Source: DASWOJ01 sp964242325 (GTDB taxonomy: Bacteria > Pseudomonadota > Alphaproteobacteria > Acetobacterales > Acetobacteraceae). Taken from it: a DNA stretch of 13,223 bases. Positions 8,421-13,223 of the stretch are shown piece by piece (the stretch's first letter is position 1; the number at the start of each line of letters is the position of its first letter). Position numbers and translations under genes: made by a program. The stretch lies in contig CAXTCI010000151.1 of NCBI GenBank assembly GCA_964242325.1, positions 1-13,223 of the forward strand, given 5' to 3'. A model generated the notes under the pieces. It had not been told where the DNA came from. It saw only the letters and a list, made by a program, of their open reading frames with translations, and did not search any database.

Positions 8421-8966
8421 ATGACCAATGCATTCATTCAGGCGATTTTGCCAACCCTGCGCTGGAGTGAGGCAGAAGAGGCAGAGGCACTCAGCATATT
8501 GGGCATGGCCCGACCACACCTCGTTTGTTCATACTGCGGCGATCCGACGTCTGAGTGGGACCATCTTTTTCCACTCGTGAGAAACAAGCAGCCGACTGGC
8601 TTCTTGCACGAGATACGCAACCTCGTCCCGTCTTGTGGGAGATGCGACCATTCCAAGAGCGGGCGAGATTGGGACGCATGGTTCCAGTCAAAAAATGGAA
8701 ACTCTCCAGCCAAACGCGGCGTTCCGGATCGTGAGCAGCGGCTTGCTCGGCTTCAAAGCTTCGTGGCGTGGGGGAAGCTTCAGCCTATTCCTTTTGAGCA
8801 GCTTGCGCCGGCTCACGAAGTCCAAAACAATTGGGAAACGCTGCGCAAGCTTCAAGCAGATATGGTCGAGGCACAGAAACTAGCTGATATCCTGAAGATA
8901 CAGATACAGGCTAACTTGGACGCGAAACACGCCATTGAGCGCGGAACCCGTAAATCAATCCAGTAG
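8421..8966 (+). CDS. HNH endonuclease domain protein
   Basis: From this ATG the product is 181 residues. A treble-clef HNH nuclease core lies near residues 36-80: CSYCGDPTSEWDHLFP, EIRNLVPSCGRC and HSKSGRDW. Cys36, Cys39, Cys72 and Cys75 would bind a structural zinc, Asp47-His48 is the DH of the active site, and Asn67 is the central N. The third HNH position after the last Cys is Asp, with His next to it, a small deviation. The C-terminal 50 residues are charged and helical and may form a coiled coil. An alternative TTG start at 8376 has a good GGAG six bases upstream and adds MKVPKTSKITGRSSS; I prefer the ATG because that extension looks unstructured. GC content is lower than in the flanking genes, which suggests transfer. 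Its role (defence, mobile-element or repair nuclease) cannot be decided from context. Confidence 0.82.
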   Translation: MTNAFIQAILPTLRWSEAEEAEALSILGMARPHLVCSYCGDPTSEWDHLFPLVRNKQPTGFLHEIRNLVPSCGRCDHSKSGRDWDAWFQSKNGNSPAKRGVPDREQRLARLQSFVAWGKLQPIPFEQLAPAHEVQNNWETLRKLQADMVEAQKLADILKIQIQANLDAKHAIERGTRKSIQ

Positions 8967-9010
8967 TGTCCATTTCTGACGGAATCAACCACAAAGGAAA
9001 GCATACGCAA

Positions 9011-10870
9011 TCACCGATACCCAGCCGCCTGCAACTCAAATAACTCCGCATACCGCCCCCCGGCTGCCACCAGCTCCCCATGCGTCCCCACCGCCTCCAC
9101 CGTCCCCCCCGCCATAACCAAAATCCGGTCCGCCATTCGCACGCTGGAAAACCGGTGCGAGATCAGCACCGCCGTCCGCCCCGCTCCCAAAGCCTTGAAC
9201 CGCTGGAACACCTCGAACTCCGCCCGGGCATCCAGCGCCGCCGTCGGCTCATCCAGGATCAGCACCGCCGCATCCCGCATATAGGCCCGCGCGATGGCCA
9301 CCTTCTGCCACTCGCCCCCCGACAGCTCCACGCCCGAGCGGAACCACCGCCCCACCATCTGGTCATAACCCCCCGGCAACCGCGCGATCACCCCGTCCGC
9401 CAGCCCGCGCGCCGCCGCGGCCTCGATCCGCGCCCGGTCCCCCCGTGCCTCGATCCGCCCCACCGCGATGTTGTCCGCCGCCGTCAGGTGATACCGCACG
9501 AAGTCCTGGAAAATCACCCCCATCCCCCCGCGCAAACCGGCCACGTCGTACTCCCGCAGGTCTCGCCCTTCCAAAAGGATACGCCCCTCGGTTGGCTCAT
9601 AAAGCCGGGTCAGCAATTTAATGAGCGTCGTCTTCCCCGCCCCATTCTCCCCCACCAGCGCCAGCGTTTCCCCGGCCTGCACCGAGAACGACAATCCCCG
9701 CACCGCCCATCGCTCCGATCCCGGATACCTGAACCCGACGCCTTCAAAAACAAACCCATCGCGCAGCACGCCCGGAAACGGCAGCGCCCCGGGTACGCTG
9801 CGTATGCCGGGCTGGATGCGGAAAAACGAGTAAAGATCCTCCAAATACATTGCCTGGCTCGCCATGGAGGAGAACCCGCTCAGCAGCCCTTCCAGCAGCC
9901 CGCGCAGCCGCAGGAACGACCCGGCCAGGAACGTCAGGTCACCGATGCTGAACCCGCCCGTCAGCGTCCGCCACGCGAGGTAGGCATAGGCCGCATAATA
10001 CCCCACCGTCCCCAGCGCCGCGAGGCCGCCGCCCCATGCCGCCCGCCGCAGCAGCAGACGCCGGTTCTCCGCCTGCATCTCCAGCGCCAGCACCTGGTAG
10101 CGGTCGATCAAAAAGCCGTTCAGGCCGAATATCTTGACCTCCTTCGCCGCATCGGTGCTGGCGCCGGTCATCCGGACATAGTCCAGCTCCCGCCGGTCCG
10201 CCGTCCGCGCGGTGCTCAGGGCATAGCCCTGGGCGTTGAAGTGGCTTTCCCCCAGGAACGCCGGCACCAGCGCCGCCAGCAGCAGCACGATCAGCCAAGG
10301 CGCATAGGCCGCCAATCCCACGGCAAAGCTCAGCACCGTCACCAGGTCCTGGGCCTGGCCGAACAACTGGCTGATCAGCGTCGTGCGCCCGATGGTTTGG
10401 CGCCGCGCACGGTCCAGCTTGTCCTGCAGCGCCGGGTCCTCGAAGTCCTGCAAGTCGAGCGTCGCGGCGTGCGCCATCAACTGAATGCTGGCGGCGTTGG
10501 TGAAGCGCTCGGACAGCAACCCATCCAGCAGCGTCACGGTGCGCCCCAGGATGTCGGTGCCGACCGCCAGGCCCAGCTCCGCCAGCAGCAGCAGCGCCAG
10601 CCGCCCCAGCAGCCCGCTGGCCAGCCACGCCGCGCTGTCTGCCGGATGCCCCGGCAGCGCGGCCAGCCGCACGACTTCGTCCACGATCAGCTTGCCGACG
10701 AACAGGGTCGCCACCGGCAGCAGCGCCCGCATCAAACGCAGCGCGAGCAGGCCGGCCGTCAACCCAGGACTGGTGCGCCAAACCATTCGCAGGAAGGGCG
10801 GCAAGGTGCGCAACGCCCCCATGCGGGCGCGCAGCGAGAGTGGGGCCGTGCCCGCCGGGACGCCGCTCAC
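9011..10870 (-). CDS. ABC exporter half-transporter (fused membrane and ATPase domains)
   Basis: This 619-residue inner-membrane protein would form a homodimer and export a substrate at the cost of ATP. Six membrane segments lie near residues 38-60, 86-108, 175-190, 191-207, 280-300 and 309-333. The nucleotide-binding domain follows from about 372. Walker A GENGAGKT is at 407-414, the Q-loop is in VIFQDF, the signature LSGGE is at 516-520, Walker B is VLILDEP with Glu541, and the H-loop is His572 in LISHRF. All ATPase motifs are intact. There is no C39 peptidase domain and no HlyD- or TolC-like partner nearby, so the substrate is unknown; the membrane part resembles exporters often annotated near peptide or lipid export genes. 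The start is a GTG without a clear Shine-Dalgarno sequence; an ATG at residue 17 is possible. It converges on the HNH gene 44 bases away and diverges from the GGDEF-EAL gene. Confidence 0.9.
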   Translation of the reverse strand: MSGVPAGTAPLSLRARMGALRTLPPFLRMVWRTSPGLTAGLLALRLMRALLPVATLFVGKLIVDEVVRLAALPGHPADSAAWLASGLLGRLALLLLAELGLAVGTDILGRTVTLLDGLLSERFTNAASIQLMAHAATLDLQDFEDPALQDKLDRARRQTIGRTTLISQLFGQAQDLVTVLSFAVGLAAYAPWLIVLLLAALVPAFLGESHFNAQGYALSTARTADRRELDYVRMTGASTDAAKEVKIFGLNGFLIDRYQVLALEMQAENRRLLLRRAAWGGGLAALGTVGYYAAYAYLAWRTLTGGFSIGDLTFLAGSFLRLRGLLEGLLSGFSSMASQAMYLEDLYSFFRIQPGIRSVPGALPFPGVLRDGFVFEGVGFRYPGSERWAVRGLSFSVQAGETLALVGENGAGKTTLIKLLTRLYEPTEGRILLEGRDLREYDVAGLRGGMGVIFQDFVRYHLTAADNIAVGRIEARGDRARIEAAAARGLADGVIARLPGGYDQMVGRWFRSGVELSGGEWQKVAIARAYMRDAAVLILDEPTAALDARAEFEVFQRFKALGAGRTAVLISHRFSSVRMADRILVMAGGTVEAVGTHGELVAAGGRYAELFELQAAGYR

Positions 10871-11236
10871 GCGTTAGTGACCCACACCGGGCTGGAACAC
10901 ATGGCGGTGTTCATCGTTCGCCGAAGCCACCCTGAACGAAAAGCCTTCGACGCAAGCCCAACTGCCTGCAATTGATTTGTTAATTCGATGTTGCAACGAA
11001 CGGCTGGGAATTCAAATGACGCATCGCCGGGTGTTTTCCGTTGCAGGAGCTTCAATCTGTGATTGTGCATATGCTGTCCCTGGTAATGTACGCGTTAAAA
11101 TGCACCATGACTTGATTTTGCCGTATTTTTGTCTGATTTTATCGTTGGCGAATATGGCGTGTTCGCCGGGACGGCGCCGTTTCCGGCCGCCGTTCTGACG
11201 CAGCGTGGTCCTGATCGGCATGGAGGCGTAGCGTTT
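10871..11236. other. intergenic region between divergent genes, no supported gene
   Basis: The region must carry the promoters of both flanking genes and is more AT-rich than the coding DNA, especially 10970-11150. TAAAAT at 11096-11101 is a fair -10 on the + strand, but I see no matching -35. TTGATT at 11112-11117 is a weak -35 with no good -10. Short open frames exist, such as ATG 10901 to TGA 10975 and ATG 11016 to TGA near 11198, but they lack ribosome-binding sites and recognisable motifs. Confidence 0.6.
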
Positions 11237-13114
11237 TTGGATACGTTCGAACCCTTGATGGCAGCAGCAAGCAGCGGCGAGACGCCAAACTTGCCTCGCC
11301 TGATCCGCGCCGTTTCCCAGGCGCGGGACGGCGGCGGCGACCGTATCCGCATGCTGGAAGCCGTGCTGGCCAACGTCAGGGACGCCGTCCTGATCACCGA
11401 GGCCGAGCCGATCAACCCGCCCGGCCCGCGCATCCTGCATTGCAACGCCGCTTTCACCGCCATGACCGGCTACACCGAGGCCGAGCTGCGCGGCCGCACC
11501 CCCCGCATCCTGCAGCCGCCCGGCGTGGACCGGGCGGAACTGGACCGGCTGCGCCTGGCGCTCGGACGGCATGAGGCGGCCGAGGCCGAACTGCTCAACA
11601 TCAGGAAGGATGGAACCCATTACTGGGTGAAGATAAGCATCTTTCCCGTGCGTGACGACGGCGGCGCCTGCACGCATTGGGTATCCATCCAGCACGACGC
11701 GACTGCCCGGCATCTGGAGGAGGGCGCGGCCCAGGCCCGCGACGCCGAGAACCGCGTCCTGCTGGCCGAGGTCGCCGAACGCAGGCGCACCGAGGCACGG
11801 CTGCTCCATGCCGCCTACCATGACAGCCTGACCCGGCTCCGCAACCGCGCCTGGTTCATGAACCACCTGCAGGACGTGCTGGAACAGGGCAGGACCGGCG
11901 GTCCCCGCTGCGCCGTGCTGTTCCTCGACCTGGACGGCTTCAAGCTGGTGAATGACGGCCTGGGCCACCGCGCCGGGGACCTGCTGCTGATGGAAGTGGC
12001 TGCCCGCCTGCAAGCCGGTGTCCGTCGCAGCGACGTCCTGGCCCGCGTCGGCGGCGACGAGTTCGCATTGCTGGTCGTGGACCCCGACCCCCTGGATGCG
12101 GCGATACAGGCCGCCGAGCGCATCCTGGCGGCGCTGCAGCCGGCCTTCGTACTGGACCGGCATGTCGCGTTCTCGTCCTGCAGCATCGGAATCGCACAGG
12201 CGGCCGCCAGCCATCGGGAGCCCGAAGCATTGCTGCGCGACGCCGATGTCGCGATGTATGCCGCGAAGACCCGCGCGCCCGGCAGCTACGCCGTGTTCGA
12301 CGCCGCCATGCGGATGGCGGCTGTCGAGGCCCTGGCGCTGCAAACCGACCTGCGCCATGCGCTGGCGCGGGGTGAGTTCCACCTGGACTACCAGCCGGTC
12401 AGCGATCCCGGCACGCGCCGCCTGCTGCGGGTGGAGGCGCTGCTCCGCTGGCGCCACCCCACCCGCGGCCTGGTGCCTCCGGCCACCTTCCTTCCGTTGG
12501 CGGAGGAGATCGGGCTGATCCGCGACATCGGGCGATGGGCGCTGCATGCCGCCTGCGCCCAGGCCGCCGCCTGGTCCAGCACCCATCCCGGCCTCGACCT
12601 GCACGTGAGCGTCAACGTGTCCGGCGTCGAGCTGCGGGACCCCGACTTCTTCGCCGGGCTGTGCGCCGTGCTGGACGCCACCGGGCTCCCAGCCCGCCGC
12701 TTGCAGCTGGACATCACCGAAGGGGTGTTCCTGCAGCGTCCCGACCTCGCCGGCGCCGTGCTCAGCGCCGTGCGGGCGGTTGGGGTGCAGGTGGCGCTTG
12801 ACGACTTCGGCACGGGCTACTCCTCGCTCGGCCACCTCGACCGGTTCGAGGTTGATGCGATCAAGGTGGACCGTTCCCTGGTCGCGCGCATGGGCGAGCA
12901 GCGCCGGGCGATGGCGATCCTAGACGGCATCGTGCGCCTGGGCCTGGCCATGAACGTTGACGTGGTGGCGGAGGGCGTGGAAACCGAGGATCAGCTGCAT
13001 ACCCTGCGCGTGCTGGGCTGCACCGCCGTCCAGGGCTATCTGCTGGGTCGGCCGATGTCGGCGTCAGAGCTGGCATCGCGGTTCGGCGGCCCGCTTCAAG
13101 AAGCGTCGCCCTGA
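11237..13114 (+). CDS. PAS-GGDEF-EAL cyclic-di-GMP synthase/phosphodiesterase
   Basis: From this start the protein has 625 residues and no membrane segment, so it is probably cytoplasmic. A PAS domain with PAC tail (about 37-160, with HCNAAFTAMTGYTEAEL and IRKDGTHYWVKI) precedes a short coiled coil. A GGDEF domain follows (about 188-355), with an intact GGDEF at 272-276 and an RRSD inhibition site (RxxD) exactly five residues before it. The EAL domain (about 375-620) has E400-A-L, the NVS motif, D522-D523-F-G, K543, E579-G-V-E and QGYLLGRP. In the ExT motif the metal-binding Glu is Asp492. Both activities look possible, with the PAS sensor tuning the balance. The TTG at 11237 has GGAGG at 11222-11226. 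An ATG at 11258 and a longer TTG start at 11129 are alternatives, but the added segment has non-coding-like codon use. Confidence 0.9.
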   Translation: MDTFEPLMAAASSGETPNLPRLIRAVSQARDGGGDRIRMLEAVLANVRDAVLITEAEPINPPGPRILHCNAAFTAMTGYTEAELRGRTPRILQPPGVDRAELDRLRLALGRHEAAEAELLNIRKDGTHYWVKISIFPVRDDGGACTHWVSIQHDATARHLEEGAAQARDAENRVLLAEVAERRRTEARLLHAAYHDSLTRLRNRAWFMNHLQDVLEQGRTGGPRCAVLFLDLDGFKLVNDGLGHRAGDLLLMEVAARLQAGVRRSDVLARVGGDEFALLVVDPDPLDAAIQAAERILAALQPAFVLDRHVAFSSCSIGIAQAAASHREPEALLRDADVAMYAAKTRAPGSYAVFDAAMRMAAVEALALQTDLRHALARGEFHLDYQPVSDPGTRRLLRVEALLRWRHPTRGLVPPATFLPLAEEIGLIRDIGRWALHAACAQAAAWSSTHPGLDLHVSVNVSGVELRDPDFFAGLCAVLDATGLPARRLQLDITEGVFLQRPDLAGAVLSAVRAVGVQVALDDFGTGYSSLGHLDRFEVDAIKVDRSLVARMGEQRRAMAILDGIVRLGLAMNVDVVAEGVETEDQLHTLRVLGCTAVQGYLLGRPMSASELASRFGGPLQEASP

Positions 13115-13140
13115 GCAAGCCTCGCCTTGAGCAAACCCTT

Positions 13141-13168
13141 GGAGGTTTTCGCACCGATGAAAAGCTAA
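13141..13168 (+). other. ribosome-binding site with a three-codon open frame in the trailing intergenic DNA
   Basis: GGAGG at 13141-13145 is followed 11 bases later by ATG AAA AGC TAA. It could be a minimal ORF, the eroded start of a gene, or chance. No terminator hairpin with a T-run is evident after the GGDEF-EAL stop; the remainder to 13223 shows only short weak dyads and no gene. Confidence 0.2.
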
Positions 13169-13223
13169 GCAGTCTTATACGGCCGCAGACCATCTGTGTG
13201 CCAGGCCGCGCAAGCCTGCTTAG

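Noticed and set aside
9080..10975. Very long + strand open frame opposite the ABC exporter
   Set aside because: It is antisense to a gene with all ABC motifs, is dominated by Arg, Pro, Gln and His, and shows no domain; this is typical mirror-frame openness in GC-rich DNA.
10977..11198. Small protein of 60-73 residues upstream of the GGDEF-EAL gene
   Set aside because: There is no ribosome-binding site or recognisable domain, and it overlaps the putative promoter and leader.
11300..11720. LOV-type light sensor in the PAS domain
   Set aside because: The region reads GRTPRILQ where LOV domains have GRNCRFLQ, so the photoactive Cys is missing; it is an ordinary PAS domain.

Overview
The window is about 13.2 kb of GC-rich, densely coding DNA, apparently from a draft assembly because it contains a run of exactly 100 N. 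Codon use, the LiuR-like MerR regulator beside a beta-oxidation cluster, the DUF4214 protein and the PAS-GGDEF-EAL protein fit an alphaproteobacterium, perhaps Rhodospirillales in the broad sense. That placement is inference from gene content and not a marker-gene identification.

Positions 1-5763 hold a fatty-acid beta-oxidation cluster on the + strand: a MerR-family regulator, a thiolase (split by the assembly gap), a fused 3-hydroxyacyl-CoA dehydrogenase/enoyl-CoA hydratase with the dehydrogenase first (FadN-like), and a long-form acyl-CoA dehydrogenase (FadE-like). Together the three enzymes cover dehydrogenation, hydration, second oxidation and thiolysis of acyl-CoA, the same enzyme set as Bacillus fadNAE but in a different order and under a different type of regulator. 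GC-rich palindromic repeats (CTCACCCC...CTCTCCC type) lie before the cluster, inside it as a 42-nt inverted pair, and after it. The leader after the last gene carries a good Shine-Dalgarno sequence but no start codon, so the cluster may once have continued.

Positions 5973-8966 look like an accessory segment. It holds a minus-strand protein with an HExxH zinc-protease motif followed by two DUF4214 repeats, then a VapBC-type toxin-antitoxin pair in which both genes carry a +1 frameshift and the toxin has lost two of its four PIN acidic residues, then an HNH endonuclease. From about 8270 to 9000 the GC content is visibly lower than in the flanks, which suggests acquired DNA.

Positions 9011-13114 hold a half-size ABC exporter on the minus strand and a divergent PAS-GGDEF-EAL cyclic-di-GMP enzyme on the + strand, separated by a 366-bp region with no convincing gene. 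The last 109 bases hold nothing firm. I see no clear undescribed multi-gene system. The best leads are the eroded vapBC locus with its intact operator-like palindrome, the HExxH-DUF4214 protein, and the inverted repeat pair inside the fad cluster.
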